The notes beneath the pieces were generated by a model. It had not been told where the DNA came from, did no database searches, and saw only the letters and a list, made by a program, of their open reading frames with translations. From contig NZ_CP042436.1 in NCBI RefSeq assembly GCF_007971025.1, positions 3,348,001-3,412,000 on the forward strand: a stretch of 64,000 nucleotides of DNA, read 5' to 3'. Positions 17,982-27,008 of this stretch are shown here, piece after piece. Numbering within the stretch: position 1 is the first letter of the stretch; the number at the start of each line of letters is the position of its first letter. This DNA comes from Mucilaginibacter ginsenosidivorans (GTDB lineage: Bacteria; Bacteroidota; Bacteroidia; Sphingobacteriales; Sphingobacteriaceae). Both the position numbers and the translations under genes were made by a program.

Positions 17982-20432
17982 ATGAGACCTGTCATCATCT
18001 GTTTATATTTTCTTTTTGTTGGAGCCGGAGCCTTTGGGCAGATATCGGGCCACGTAACCGACACTGCCGGAAAGCCCGTGGCGTTCGCTACTGCCGCGCT
18101 TCTGCGATCAGCAGATAGTACAATTGCAAATTCAGCCACTGCGAATGATATCGGGATTTTTCGTATGAATGGTGTACAGCCCGGAACATACACCCTGCGC
18201 ATAACTGCCGTAGGGTACCGTATGTATAGATCGGCAGTTTTTGGTGTAAGTGAGGGGCGGCAAGCGGACTTGGGCCGGCTGATCGTTACACAAACCGGCA
18301 GGCAGTTAGGTGAGGTGGTGATCCGCGCAGACAAGCCACAGGTGCAACAAACGGCCGAAGGCGTGACGGTGAACGTACAAAATAGTATCATAACGCAGGG
18401 CAGCTCGGCAATGGACGTACTGCAGCGGTCGCCGGGTGTAATTGTCGATCAGCATAACAATACCATCTCGCTCAACGGAAAAACAGGCGTAATGGTGATG
18501 ATAGATGGACGCCTCATGCGTATGTCGATGGATCAATTGATAACTTTATTAATCAGTATGAGTGCGGATAATATCGACAAGATCGAGTTGATGAATACGC
18601 CGCCGGCCAAATACGATGCCGAAGGCAATGCGGGCATTATTAATATCGTAACCAAGAAGAATAAGAAACGCGGCACGAACGGTTCGGTAACGCTAACCGG
18701 CGGCTATGGCGTGTATGAAAAAGCTTCGGCAGCTTTCAATGTCAATCATAATACCGGCAAGGTCAACCTTTACGGATATTATTCCTACTGGCACAATCAT
18801 GACTACGGCTACCTTAGTGCAATCGGTTCTGAGAATGCGGCGATATTGGGCGGGCAGGCAGATTTTAGCTACACTGGGATCAGCAAGCCGATTTCCAACT
18901 ACAGCAGCGCGGCGGTGGGGACAGACATCAAACTTGACTCAGGAACTACGATAGGCGTCAGCGTTGATTATTGGGGAGGAGGCAATACTAATCATCCTCA
19001 TAATTACGGTTATTACCTCTTTGAAGATGCACAAACGCTTACCTATAATTCGTTTTTCAATAACTCTAACCATGCCGGTATCGCGACTACCAATTTGTAT
19101 CTGGACAAAGACATGGCAGAAGGACAAAAGCTGCGCGCCGATCTTAACTACCTGTATTACAAAACGCGGTCATTATCCAATTCGCAAAGCTCTTTTACCG
19201 ATAGCCAGGGTAACCAGGCCGGCGGCACGGACAGCCTGTTTTCACCAGTGCAGCGCGATTTTGGTAATACGCTGATCAACGTTTTAGTCGGAAAGCTCGA
19301 CTACTCAAAGCAATTCAACAAGAAGCTCAGGCTTGAAGCCGGTGCCAAAGTTACTTACAGCCGCACTAATGCCCGCTCCGGCATCGAAAATTTTGAGAAC
19401 GGTGTTTGGGTGCCCGACGTGGTAGGGCTGGCCAATAACTTTATCACTTATGAGGCCATAGACGCAGGCTATTTAACTTTCAATATGCAACTCGATTCGG
19501 CAACCAGCCTTGTTGCAGGCGCGCGGTATGAGTATTCGCATAATTATACGGACAGGTCGGCGGATATTAATTACCGGGTCGATCGCAAACTGGGGCGGTT
19601 TTTTCCTTCGGTTTTTTTTACCAGGAAGATAAACGATCATTCCTCATGGAATATGTCATATACCGAACGTATCACGAGACCGTCTTATGACGATCTTGCA
19701 TCTTATGTGAGCTATAACGACCCGGTATCGGTTTTCACCGGCAACCCGTTGCTGAAGCCAACTATCACGCATAATCTAAAGGTTGGCTACAATGATCATG
19801 ATTACTTGTTCTCGTTGTTGTTCAGTCGCGATAATGGTCCCATTTTAGGGACGCAGGTTACCACCGGCCCGGTGAGCGGGGTTGTCTATTTACGTCCGGT
19901 TAATGCCGACTGGCAGAATTCAATTACCCTGCAGGCAACAATCCCCGTCAAAATAAGTGACTGGTGGGATATGACATACACTTTGACCGGAGGGCTAAGG
20001 CAATACAGGATATCGTTCACCCCTCAGCCCTTTGAGAAAGCCTTTCTTGCCGGCTCATTTAATTTCAGCGAGAACTTTAAACTCGGACACGGCCTTTCCG
20101 CCGAGCTATCAGGTTACAGCAATTCACCGTCTTATAACGCCAATTGGCGGTCGTACGGTAATACCATCATTAACATGGGCGTAAAGAAACAGCTTGGTAA
20201 AGGCAGCATAAAGTTATCGATAGCTGATATTTTCAGGGGAAGTAGCTACAAAAGCGACCTTGGGCGGCTTACCAAGGATGCATTTAACAGTAAAGTACAT
20301 GTGAACTATAGTTCTGAATCGAATGTGGCAACCATGGTTAAACTTACTTATTACCGTTCGTTTGGTTCAAGCGGGAACAAGAATCAGGAGAAAAGAGATA
20401 GCGGGGCAGGGGAGGAACGCAGCAGGCTATAG
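17982..20432 (+). CDS. outer membrane beta-barrel family protein (TonB-receptor-like)
   Basis: The 816-residue protein begins with a signal peptide ending AFGQ, then a carboxypeptidase-regulatory-like domain (QISGHVTDTAGKPVAFAT through GTYTLRITAVGYR, residues about 20-100). A plug-like part follows with DVLQRSPGVIVD, SLNGKTGVMVMIDGR and PPAKYDAEGNAGIINIVTKK. The remaining 550 residues alternate in the manner of barrel strands, with aromatic-rich strand ends, and match the OMP_b-brl_3 group of Bacteroidota. No adjacent SusD-like lipoprotein is present, so it is probably an orphan receptor or pore for a small ligand. It stands as a single transcription unit divergent from the kinase operon. Confidence 0.92.
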   Translation: MRPVIICLYFLFVGAGAFGQISGHVTDTAGKPVAFATAALLRSADSTIANSATANDIGIFRMNGVQPGTYTLRITAVGYRMYRSAVFGVSEGRQADLGRLIVTQTGRQLGEVVIRADKPQVQQTAEGVTVNVQNSIITQGSSAMDVLQRSPGVIVDQHNNTISLNGKTGVMVMIDGRLMRMSMDQLITLLISMSADNIDKIELMNTPPAKYDAEGNAGIINIVTKKNKKRGTNGSVTLTGGYGVYEKASAAFNVNHNTGKVNLYGYYSYWHNHDYGYLSAIGSENAAILGGQADFSYTGISKPISNYSSAAVGTDIKLDSGTTIGVSVDYWGGGNTNHPHNYGYYLFEDAQTLTYNSFFNNSNHAGIATTNLYLDKDMAEGQKLRADLNYLYYKTRSLSNSQSSFTDSQGNQAGGTDSLFSPVQRDFGNTLINVLVGKLDYSKQFNKKLRLEAGAKVTYSRTNARSGIENFENGVWVPDVVGLANNFITYEAIDAGYLTFNMQLDSATSLVAGARYEYSHNYTDRSADINYRVDRKLGRFFPSVFFTRKINDHSSWNMSYTERITRPSYDDLASYVSYNDPVSVFTGNPLLKPTITHNLKVGYNDHDYLFSLLFSRDNGPILGTQVTTGPVSGVVYLRPVNADWQNSITLQATIPVKISDWWDMTYTLTGGLRQYRISFTPQPFEKAFLAGSFNFSENFKLGHGLSAELSGYSNSPSYNANWRSYGNTIINMGVKKQLGKGSIKLSIADIFRGSSYKSDLGRLTKDAFNSKVHVNYSSESNVATMVKLTYYRSFGSSGNKNQEKRDSGAGEERSRL

Positions 20433-20445
20433 TTATCAAACAAAA

Positions 20446-20475
20446 AAATCCCCGGCCATTCACTACCGGGGATTT
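20446..20475. terminator. rho-independent terminator hairpin
   Basis: The 10-bp perfect stem AAATCCCCGG / CCGGGGATTT has a 10-nt loop. It follows the barrel gene by 13 bp; the T-tract is short on the plus strand and longer on the minus strand. Confidence 0.75.
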
Positions 20476-20685
20476 AACCATTCTTCAAACCAATTAAAAG
20501 TATTAATCTCTTATTTATTAACCACGTACTTGTACGCACCTAAAGTTGACAAGGTTATAGTTTTAGCCATATTTTTTAAGTAAATCTGTTTTTGTATTGA
20601 TAATCAGGGATTTAATTTTTTAAAAAGCCTGACATACGGTTGCGGATTTTTTTGAGTTTTGCTTTTAAATTTTGATTTATATTGG

Positions 20686-20693
20686 TATATTTG
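20686..20693 (+). promoter_or_regulatory. -7 element of the rpmE2 promoter
   Basis: TATATTTG is a perfect TAnnTTTG match 26 bp before the L31 start codon. It leaves a short leader with the ribosome binding site AGGAGA at 20704-20709. Confidence 0.6.
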
Positions 20694-20719
20694 CCCCTCT
20701 TTTAGGAGAATACATAACA

Positions 20720-20968
20720 ATGAAAAAAGATCTGCATCCAAAAAACTATAGATTAGTTGTTTTTAAAGATATGTCTAACGACTATGCTTTTTTAACCAAA
20801 TCTTGCATCGACACCCGTGAATCAGTGAAATGGGAAGATGGCAATGAGTATCCGTTGGTGAAACTCGAAATCTCGCACACCTCGCACCCTTTCTACACAG
20901 GTAAGATGAAACTGGTAGATACTGCAGGACGTATTGACAAATTCCGCACCCGTTACAACAAAAAGTAA
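20720..20968 (+). CDS. rpmE2: 50S ribosomal protein L31, type B
   Basis: The start is the ATG at 20720, preceded by AGGAGA at a good distance; a frame extension to 20672 would add an unrelated hydrophobic tail and is rejected. The 82-residue protein begins [17 protein letters not shown] and contains the family end [22 protein letters not shown]. It has a single Cys and lacks the four-Cys zinc site of type A L31, so it is the zinc-independent paralogue that can replace the zinc form on the ribosome. It is monocistronic, with its own promoter and terminator. Confidence 0.95.
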   Translation: MKKDLHPKNYRLVVFKDMSNDYAFLTKSCIDTRESVKWEDGNEYPLVKLEISHTSHPFYTGKMKLVDTAGRIDKFRTRYNKK

Positions 20969-20996
20969 TTTGTTGTTATTGATAAATTATTTGAAG

Positions 20997-21025
20997 GTCT
21001 CCCGGTACATCGGGGGACTTTTTTT
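20997..21025 (+). terminator. rho-independent terminator of rpmE2
   Basis: The stem GTCTCCCG / CGGGGGAC (one G-T pair) is followed by seven T. The last T of this run is the first base of the next -7 element, so terminator and promoter abut. Confidence 0.88.
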
Positions 21026-21032
21026 ATTTTTG
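21025..21032 (+). promoter_or_regulatory. -7 element placed 4 bp before a start codon
   Basis: TATTTTTG is a perfect -7 match ending at 21032, and the ATG of the GlmU-like gene is at 21037. A start site 4-8 bp downstream of the element would fall on or beside the ATG, so the message would be leaderless or nearly so. Confidence 0.45.
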
Positions 21033-21036
21033 CGCC

Positions 21037-22221
21037 ATGGCGATCATTCTTTTTGACGACAAAGCACATCAAACACTGCTGCCTTTAACATTTACCCGCC
21101 CGGTAGCTAACCTGCGCCTTGGGATACTAACGATAGCAGAAAAGTGGGCAAAGCGTTATGATCTCGACTTTTCCTATCATACCCAGGCATATTTAACCGG
21201 AAAATTTCCAAAGACAACTGAAGAAAGGAACCTGTTCATTAATGGGGCTTTATGCCCGGATGAACAGCTTATAGAAGCAATCCTGAAACTGCACGGAGGC
21301 GAGGCGTTAAAATACAAGGGCCAACTGCTGGCGGTAAAACTTTCTCGATCGGATGCAGAAAGCTTTGATCCGTTTGCAGATTTTGGCAGCGAAGTAAATT
21401 ATACCGGCGAGCCTGTGATGATCAAATATCCCGAAGACATATTCAGACTGAATGATACCGAACTTCGCAAGGACTTTCAATTGTTGACAAAAAGGCGAAC
21501 GAGCGCAGCCATCAGCAATACTAATGTGATCATAGGCGACGATTTTTTTGCTGAAGAAGGTGCCGTAGCCGAATGCTCTACTTTTAATACAACGCGCGGC
21601 CCTGTTTACCTGGCCGCCGATACCGAGGTTTGGGAGGGATGCCACATACGCGGCGGGTTTGCGCTTTGCGAACACTCACAGGTAAAAATGGGCGCCAAGG
21701 TTTATGGTGCCACCACTATCGGTCCCTATTGCCGAGTTGGCGGCGAGATCAATAATGCTGTTATATGGGGATATTCGTCCAAAGGACATGAAGGATATTT
21801 GGGCAATTCGGTACTGGGCGAATGGTGTAATATAGGGGCCGACAGTAATAATTCGAACCTGAAAAACAACTATGCCGAAGTGAAGTTATGGGATTATACC
21901 ACACAACGCTTCCGGAGAACAGGCCTCCAGTTTTGCGGATTGATCATGGCCGACCATGCCAAATGCGCCATCAATACCATGTTCAATACCGGGACTGTGG
22001 TAGGGGTGAGCGCCAATGTGTTTGGTGCCGGGTTCCCGCGTAATTTTGTGCCCGATTTTTCGTGGGGTGGAGCGCAGGGATACGAAGTGTATACCTTAAA
22101 AAAAATGTTCGAAACAACGGAGAAGGTCTTCGAACGTCGTGAAAACCGGGAATTTAATGAAGTGGAGCACGATATACTAAAGAAAGTTTTTGAACTGACG
22201 GAAGAGTTCCGGAGATTTTAA
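21037..22221 (+). CDS. GlmU-family putative sugar nucleotidyltransferase/acetyltransferase
   Basis: The 394-residue cytoplasmic protein has an N-terminal portion (MAIILFDDKAHQTLLPLTFTRPVANLRLGIL) typical of the Bacteroidota GlmU-related family, with a shortened nucleotidyltransferase-like fold. From about residue 165 it has a left-handed beta-helix of hexapeptide repeats (ISNTNVIIGDDFF, GPVYLAADTEVWEG, VKMGAKVYGATTIGPYCRVGGE). The helix carries GNSVLGEWCNIGADSNNSNLKN, as in sugar-1-phosphate acyl- and uridylyltransferases. It probably makes or modifies an amino-sugar nucleotide. The exact donor is unclear because the classical N-terminal G-x-G-T-R-M nucleotide loop is not seen. Confidence 0.85.
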   Translation: MAIILFDDKAHQTLLPLTFTRPVANLRLGILTIAEKWAKRYDLDFSYHTQAYLTGKFPKTTEERNLFINGALCPDEQLIEAILKLHGGEALKYKGQLLAVKLSRSDAESFDPFADFGSEVNYTGEPVMIKYPEDIFRLNDTELRKDFQLLTKRRTSAAISNTNVIIGDDFFAEEGAVAECSTFNTTRGPVYLAADTEVWEGCHIRGGFALCEHSQVKMGAKVYGATTIGPYCRVGGEINNAVIWGYSSKGHEGYLGNSVLGEWCNIGADSNNSNLKNNYAEVKLWDYTTQRFRRTGLQFCGLIMADHAKCAINTMFNTGTVVGVSANVFGAGFPRNFVPDFSWGGAQGYEVYTLKKMFETTEKVFERRENREFNEVEHDILKKVFELTEEFRRF

Positions 22222-22222
22222 T

Positions 22223-22350
22223 TGTTGATTTACTGAATTATTGATTTATTGAATAAGCGTATCGATAATTTTATAACGAAAGGTCAACAAAAGATATATT
22301 AAGCTAACCAGAATAAACAATCAATAATTCAATCAATCGATAATTCAATA
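22223..22350. repeat. intergenic inverted repeat (TGAATTATTGATT words)
   Basis: TGAATTATTGATT at 22234-22246 is the exact reverse complement of 22319-22331, and variants of the word (TTGATTTATTGAAT, CGATAATTCAATAA) recur on both sides. The transcript between the GlmU-like gene and tpiA can fold into a long imperfect hairpin. Confidence 0.6.
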
Positions 22351-22361
22351 ACTAAATACTC

Positions 22362-23126
22362 ATGAGAAAAAAAATTGTTGCCGGCAACTGGAAAATGAAC
22401 ATGGATTACGAAGATGGCTTATCGCTTTTTTCGGAAGTAGTAAATATGGTACATGATGAAGTGACCGGCAAACAGCATGTTGTAGTTTGCAGTCCTTTCA
22501 TTCACCTGCACAGCCTGGCTCAACTGGCAAAATCAAATGCAAAAGTGTCTATCGGCGCACAAAATGCACACCAGGCAGAATCAGGCGCTTACACAGGTGA
22601 AACCTCGGCGAAAATGATCCACTCGACAGGTGCCGAATATGTAATCCTGGGCCATTCGGAACGCCGCCAATATTTTGGTGAGACCAACGAATTGCTGGCT
22701 AAGAAAGTTGATACAGCATTAAAGAATTCGTTAAAGCCTATTTTCTGTATTGGCGAAACCTTGCAGGAACGTGAAGCGAATGAGCACTTTGGTATTATCA
22801 AGAGCCAATTGGTTGAAGGCGTGTTTCATTTGGATGCCACACAATTTGCACAAGTAGTGATAGCCTATGAGCCGGTATGGGCCATTGGTACGGGCGTAAC
22901 CGCTACATCAGCGCAGGCGCAGGAGATACACGTGTTCATCCGTAAGGAAATAGCAGCAAAATATGGCCAGGAAGTAGCAGACAATACCACTATTCTTTAT
23001 GGCGGCAGCTGCAACCCTAAGAATGCAGGCGAATTGTTTGCCCAGGGTGATATAGATGGCGGCCTGATTGGTGGTGCTTCATTGAAGTCGCGTGATTTTC
23101 TGGATATTGTGAAGGTGTTCAATTGA
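22362..23126 (+). CDS. tpiA: triosephosphate isomerase
   Basis: The 254-residue protein is a complete TIM barrel. Lys11 in VAGNWKMN, His98 in LGHSERR and Glu170 in AYEPVWAIGTG are the catalytic residues. The phosphate-binding ends ILYGGSCNPKNA and GGLIGGASLK are intact. It interconverts dihydroxyacetone phosphate and glyceraldehyde 3-phosphate in glycolysis and gluconeogenesis as a cytoplasmic dimer. The length is normal for the family. It lies between the GlmU-like gene and a membrane protein gene, all on the plus strand, but separated on both sides by hairpin-forming gaps that may set transcript ends. Confidence 0.98.
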   Translation: MRKKIVAGNWKMNMDYEDGLSLFSEVVNMVHDEVTGKQHVVVCSPFIHLHSLAQLAKSNAKVSIGAQNAHQAESGAYTGETSAKMIHSTGAEYVILGHSERRQYFGETNELLAKKVDTALKNSLKPIFCIGETLQEREANEHFGIIKSQLVEGVFHLDATQFAQVVIAYEPVWAIGTGVTATSAQAQEIHVFIRKEIAAKYGQEVADNTTILYGGSCNPKNAGELFAQGDIDGGLIGGASLKSRDFLDIVKVFN

Positions 23127-23128
23127 TT

Positions 23129-23227
23129 CAGATGTGAGACCTGGGATTTGAGTTTTTATGTTTTATTACAAAATCAAATTGGTAATGAAGCTCGCCGATA
23201 GGTCTCACATATCATATCTCAAATCTG
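23129..23227. repeat. intergenic island with two crossing inverted repeats
   Basis: Word A (ATGTGAGACCT, 23132-23142) pairs with 23200-23210, and word B (GATTTGAG, 23145-23152) pairs with 23218-23225. The order A, B, A', B' means the two helices cross, so they compete or form a pseudoknot. Confidence 0.55.
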
Positions 23228-23230
23228 TAG

Positions 23231-23701
23231 ATGAGAAAGTTCCTTAAAGTTCTGCTGCCACCGCTTATCGGTTTTACAGTGCTTTTTATTGCCGTACGGT
23301 ACAGTTCGGAATATTATAGCCTGAGGACGGATGAAATGGGTGAGGGCACGCTAAGAAGCTTTATGGCTTATTACCGTTTTTTTTGGCCCCTGCTGTTTGT
23401 TGTGGGGCTGCTAACTCAGGTACTCATTATTGTGCCGGTATGGTATAACGTAAAAGTGAAGGGAACAGGAACGAAAATAACCGCTTTTGCTATTTTGACC
23501 CTTATCTGCCTGTTATTTGCATTTGGTGTTGCCTATATCATTTGGGAACCTCGTTCGGGGCTATACCATTTATACAGGTTATCTCTTTTTATGACCGGTG
23601 TGCAGCTTAGCTACTGGGTAATGAATATATTAGTGATGTCGTTATTAAATGTACGACTGGAACAACAAGCCGAAAACAACGATACTGAGCCTGAAGCATG
23701 A
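23231..23701 (+). CDS. hypothetical four-helix membrane protein
   Basis: The 156-residue protein has four hydrophobic segments (about residues 9-25, 50-71, 83-106 and 118-140) and a charged C-terminal tail QQAENNDTEPEA. Loop residues include YSSEYYSLRTDEMGEG and an aromatic YIIWEPRSGLY. I do not recognise a family. The stop codon overlaps the start of the ribosomal methyltransferase gene (ATGA), so the two are translationally coupled, but no functional link to L11 methylation is evident. Confidence 0.75.
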   Translation: MRKFLKVLLPPLIGFTVLFIAVRYSSEYYSLRTDEMGEGTLRSFMAYYRFFWPLLFVVGLLTQVLIIVPVWYNVKVKGTGTKITAFAILTLICLLFAFGVAYIIWEPRSGLYHLYRLSLFMTGVQLSYWVMNILVMSLLNVRLEQQAENNDTEPEA

Positions 23702-24534
23702 ACTACTACGAACTGCACTTTACCTTGATAGACCCGGAGAATTATCAGCAGGACCTGCTGATCAACGAATTGGCTGATATCGGTTTCGATACCTTCCAGG
23801 AAGCCGAATTCGGATTCAATGCTTATATCGTCGAAACGGAATTCAATAAACAATTGATGGACGAAAGGCTGGATGTTTTTCGCCCGCAATTCAGTTTCAG
23901 CTACGAGATAAACCTTATCCCGCAAAAAAACTGGAACGAGGTATGGGAAAGTAATTTTGAGCCGATACAGATAAGGGATAAAGTATGGATCCGGGCGACC
24001 TTTCATCAGGCCAGGCCCGGGTTTCCGTACGAGATAGTGATCGACCCTAAAATGGCGTTTGGTACCGGACACCACGAGACTACTTCGATGATAATGGATA
24101 TGATGCTCGATGCCGATTTTAAAGACAAGAAAGTACTGGATATGGGCTGCGGAACGGGTATACTTGCTATTTTGGCCGAGAAACTTGGTGCAACTGACCT
24201 GGCCGCTGTTGACAATGACCTTGCATGCTATGACAGTACAATTGAAAACGCCCAGTTAAACCATTGCACCCACATAAGGGTATTTTGCGGTGCTAAGGAA
24301 GCTATTCCCCTGGAGCAATTTGATATTATCCTTGCCAATATCAACCGCAACATACTGATAGATCAGATGGACCGCTATGCCTGGGTACTGAAGCCCGGCG
24401 GCGAAATTTACTTCAGCGGGTTTTATGAAAACCCCGACCTTGAGATCATTAAACAGGAGGCCGCCAAGTATGGTTTAAGCTACGTCAGCCACCAAAAAAC
24501 CAGGGAATGGGTTGCCGCCAAATTCATGAGGTAA
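23698..24534 (+). CDS. prmA: ribosomal protein L11 methyltransferase
   Basis: The 278-residue protein has a short N-terminal L11-binding domain (MNYYELHFTLIDPE through about residue 65). A Rossmann methyltransferase domain follows with WIRATFHQARPGFPYEIVIDP, the marker AFGTGHHETTSMIM and the S-adenosylmethionine loop VLDMGCGTGILAI. The motif ILANINRNIL, in place of the NPPY type motif, is diagnostic for PrmA. It trimethylates the amino groups of ribosomal protein L11. The N-terminal domain is shorter than in Escherichia coli, as usual in Bacteroidota. It overlaps the preceding membrane gene by 4 bp. Confidence 0.96.
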   Translation: MNYYELHFTLIDPENYQQDLLINELADIGFDTFQEAEFGFNAYIVETEFNKQLMDERLDVFRPQFSFSYEINLIPQKNWNEVWESNFEPIQIRDKVWIRATFHQARPGFPYEIVIDPKMAFGTGHHETTSMIMDMMLDADFKDKKVLDMGCGTGILAILAEKLGATDLAAVDNDLACYDSTIENAQLNHCTHIRVFCGAKEAIPLEQFDIILANINRNILIDQMDRYAWVLKPGGEIYFSGFYENPDLEIIKQEAAKYGLSYVSHQKTREWVAAKFMR

Positions 24535-24667
24535 AACACAATTTTCGCTCAGGCGTTATAATATATGTTGAAACTGACAATTGTGAGCCAAACCCTTCGT
24601 AACTTTGATAGTGTTTTCACTTTTAGGCTAAAATAGCCGATCGTAATTCGACCTAAATTATTTGCTG

Positions 24668-25516
24668 ATGAAAATTTACGTGGTGCCCGTCGATTTCTCG
24701 GCAACATCTGTGCATGCTGCCGAATACGCTGCGTTGCTGAGCAAGCAAACCGACGTTAAACGTATCGTATTGCTAAACTCCTACTACATCTCTGTTTATC
24801 AAAGCGTTTTACCCACACCGGATATGGTTATCATAACCGAAGATGAAATAGCTGCTGAAACGGCAGAAAAACTAAATCAATTAAAACATCTGCGAAGCAA
24901 ATTACTCAAAACTGCACGGGAAGGCGTTGAAATAGAAACCAAAGTAAGCAGGGAACCGCTTACCCGGGCAGTGCTGGAAAGCCTGTCTGATGATAATATG
25001 CATGTGGTTATCATTGGCAGTAACGGCTCGGGTGATGAGTGTGAAAGCCATGTGGGCCTTAATGCGATCAATATATCCAAGATAAGCCCGGCGCCTGTGA
25101 TAGTGGTACCCCCCGGTTGTTGTTATGAGCCGGTGAAGCGGGTGGTAATGGCCTGTGATTTTCAAAAAATAACCGAGAGCTTCCCACTCGAGGGATTGCA
25201 GCGGCTTTTACAAAAACACGATGCAGAGCTGCTGGTGGTCAATATCGACCGGCAGGCCAGGCATAAGAATGCCGACCCGGAACAACTTGCCCAGGAAACG
25301 GTTTTGCATAAGATGCTGAAAGAATATCATCCCAAATACTTTTACAGCGAGTCGGACGATGTTATAAATGGCATACTTGAATTTGCCAAAGCGCGTGGAG
25401 CCCAAATGGTTATTGCTTTGCCGCATAAATACAGTTTTTTCCAATCGCTGCTTCATGATAGCGTGTCGAAGGGTTTAACGGTAAAATCAGCGGTGCCGGT
25501 ATTGTTGCTGAAATAG
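24668..25516 (+). CDS. universal stress protein with two Usp domains
   Basis: I start at ATG 24668 because it begins MKIYVVPVDFSATSVHAAEYA, the canonical Usp opening; a TTG two codons upstream is not needed. The 282-residue protein holds two tandem domains. The first ends with VVIIGSNGSGDECESHVGLNAINISKISPAPVIVVP split by the usual nucleotide loop (GSxG-x9-G), and the second starts at KRVVMACDF and ends KSAVPVLLLK with a weaker loop. Such proteins bind ATP or act in stress survival. It stands alone, 133 bp after prmA and 56 bp before mpl on the same strand. Confidence 0.9.
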   Translation: MKIYVVPVDFSATSVHAAEYAALLSKQTDVKRIVLLNSYYISVYQSVLPTPDMVIITEDEIAAETAEKLNQLKHLRSKLLKTAREGVEIETKVSREPLTRAVLESLSDDNMHVVIIGSNGSGDECESHVGLNAINISKISPAPVIVVPPGCCYEPVKRVVMACDFQKITESFPLEGLQRLLQKHDAELLVVNIDRQARHKNADPEQLAQETVLHKMLKEYHPKYFYSESDDVINGILEFAKARGAQMVIALPHKYSFFQSLLHDSVSKGLTVKSAVPVLLLK

Positions 25517-25572
25517 GAAAATTGCCGTAAACACCTGGAATTTGCTTTTCTTTGTTGCAAGTAATCATCTGC

Positions 25573-26928
25573 ATGAAAATACATTTTATAGCCATTGGCG
25601 GCAGTGCCATGCACAACCTGGCGATAGCGTTGCATAAACGGGGACACGAGGTAAGCGGGTCGGACGATGTGATGTTTGAACCTTCGGTATCACGCCTGGC
25701 GAAATATGGTTTGCTGCCTAAAGCGATGGGATGGTACCCCGAAAAGATAACGCCGGAAATTGATGAGATCATCCTCGGTATGCACGCCCGGGTGGATAAT
25801 CCTGAATTGCTAAAAGCGCAGGAACTGGGCATTAGGATATATTCATATCCCGAATATATATATGAATATTCAAAAAATAAATTGCGTGTTGTTATAGGCG
25901 GAAGTCATGGTAAAACCACCATAACGTCGATGATATTGCATGTGCTGAAAAGCGCAGGCAAAGACTTTGACTATTTGGTTGGAGCGCAGCTGGAGGGCTT
26001 TGACACCATGGTGAGGCTATCAGACGAGGCGCCCGTAATAGTGATAGAAGGCGACGAGTACTTGTCTTCGCCTATTGACAGAAGACCCAAATTTCACTTG
26101 TACAAGGCCAATATCGGGGTTATAAGCGGCATTGCCTGGGATCATATCAACGTATTTCCTACTTTCGATAATTATGTCGATCAGTTCAGGATATTTATCG
26201 ATACCATACAGCCCGGGGGTAAACTTATCTATAGCGCCACGGACGCAGTTGTAAATAAAATAGTGCATGAAGATACATCCGCAATAAGTAAAATTCCTTA
26301 TGATTTACCCGCTTATAATATTAAATATGGCGTTACTAATATTATAGTTGATGAGAAGGAATACCCGTTACAGGTATTCGGCGATCATAACCTTTTGAAC
26401 CTTGAAGCAGCCCGGCTGGCGTGTGAAAGCTTAGGTATAGGCGCCACAGATTTTTGTAACCATATAACTACTTTCAGAGGCGCGGCCCGCCGGCTGGAGT
26501 TGGTTGGAAAAAATGAGAACGCGAACTTTTTTAAGGACTTTGCGCATGCCCCATCCAAACTGAAGGCAACGATCCATGCGGTTAAGACACAATTTCCTGA
26601 TAGAAAGCTGGTTGCCTGCATTGAGCTGCACACGTTCAGCAGTTTGAACAAAGATTTTTTGGATCAATACTCGGACAGTATGGAAGAAGCAGATACCGCT
26701 ATTGTTTTTATCGACAAAAAAACGTTCGAGCAAAAGAAAATGTCGCCTTATGGCGCGGAAACGGTGAAAAAAGCGTTTTCAAGGGGTGACCTCCTGTTCT
26801 TTAACGAGCCCGGGGAGCTGTCAAATTACCTGGAAAATGTTGATCTCAGAGGAAAAAATCTGTTGATGATGAGCTCCGGAAACTTCGGCGGGATAGACTT
26901 AGCCTCGCTTTCTGTAAAAATATTATAA
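25573..26928 (+). CDS. mpl: UDP-N-acetylmuramate--peptide ligase (Mpl-type)
   Basis: The ATG at 25573 gives MKIHFIAIGGSAMHNLAIAL, the typical N-terminal UDP-binding loop of MurC/Mpl enzymes. The 451-residue protein has the ATP loop VVIGGSHGKTTITSMI, the central motif VIEGDEYLSSPIDRRPK, HINVFPTFDNY and the C-terminal domain motif FKDFAHAPSKLKATIHAV. The GDEYxS...D pattern and DFAHxPxK favour Mpl, which recycles the murein tripeptide by joining it to UDP-N-acetylmuramate, over MurC of the main biosynthetic route, which normally sits in the dcw cluster. ATG 25573 is preferred to the TTG at 25552. Confidence 0.92.
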   Translation: MKIHFIAIGGSAMHNLAIALHKRGHEVSGSDDVMFEPSVSRLAKYGLLPKAMGWYPEKITPEIDEIILGMHARVDNPELLKAQELGIRIYSYPEYIYEYSKNKLRVVIGGSHGKTTITSMILHVLKSAGKDFDYLVGAQLEGFDTMVRLSDEAPVIVIEGDEYLSSPIDRRPKFHLYKANIGVISGIAWDHINVFPTFDNYVDQFRIFIDTIQPGGKLIYSATDAVVNKIVHEDTSAISKIPYDLPAYNIKYGVTNIIVDEKEYPLQVFGDHNLLNLEAARLACESLGIGATDFCNHITTFRGAARRLELVGKNENANFFKDFAHAPSKLKATIHAVKTQFPDRKLVACIELHTFSSLNKDFLDQYSDSMEEADTAIVFIDKKTFEQKKMSPYGAETVKKAFSRGDLLFFNEPGELSNYLENVDLRGKNLLMMSSGNFGGIDLASLSVKIL

Positions 26929-26941
26929 AAATTGTAAATAA

Positions 26942-26949
26942 TATTTTTG
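26942..26949 (+). promoter_or_regulatory. -7 element before the XRE regulator gene
   Basis: TATTTTTG is a perfect TAnnTTTG match 59 bp before the regulator start codon, in a gap of 80 bp. A -33 partner at normal spacing is not clear. Confidence 0.45.
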
Positions 26950-27008
26950 ATATTGATATTTTTAGTAACTTTATTAACTACTGGAAAACCTTGTCCAAAT
27001 TAAACTAA

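Noticed and set aside
15881..18391. Several 60-180-codon frames on the opposite strand of the two-component genes and the barrel gene start
   Set aside because: They are shadows of genes with strong family matches and show no motifs of their own.
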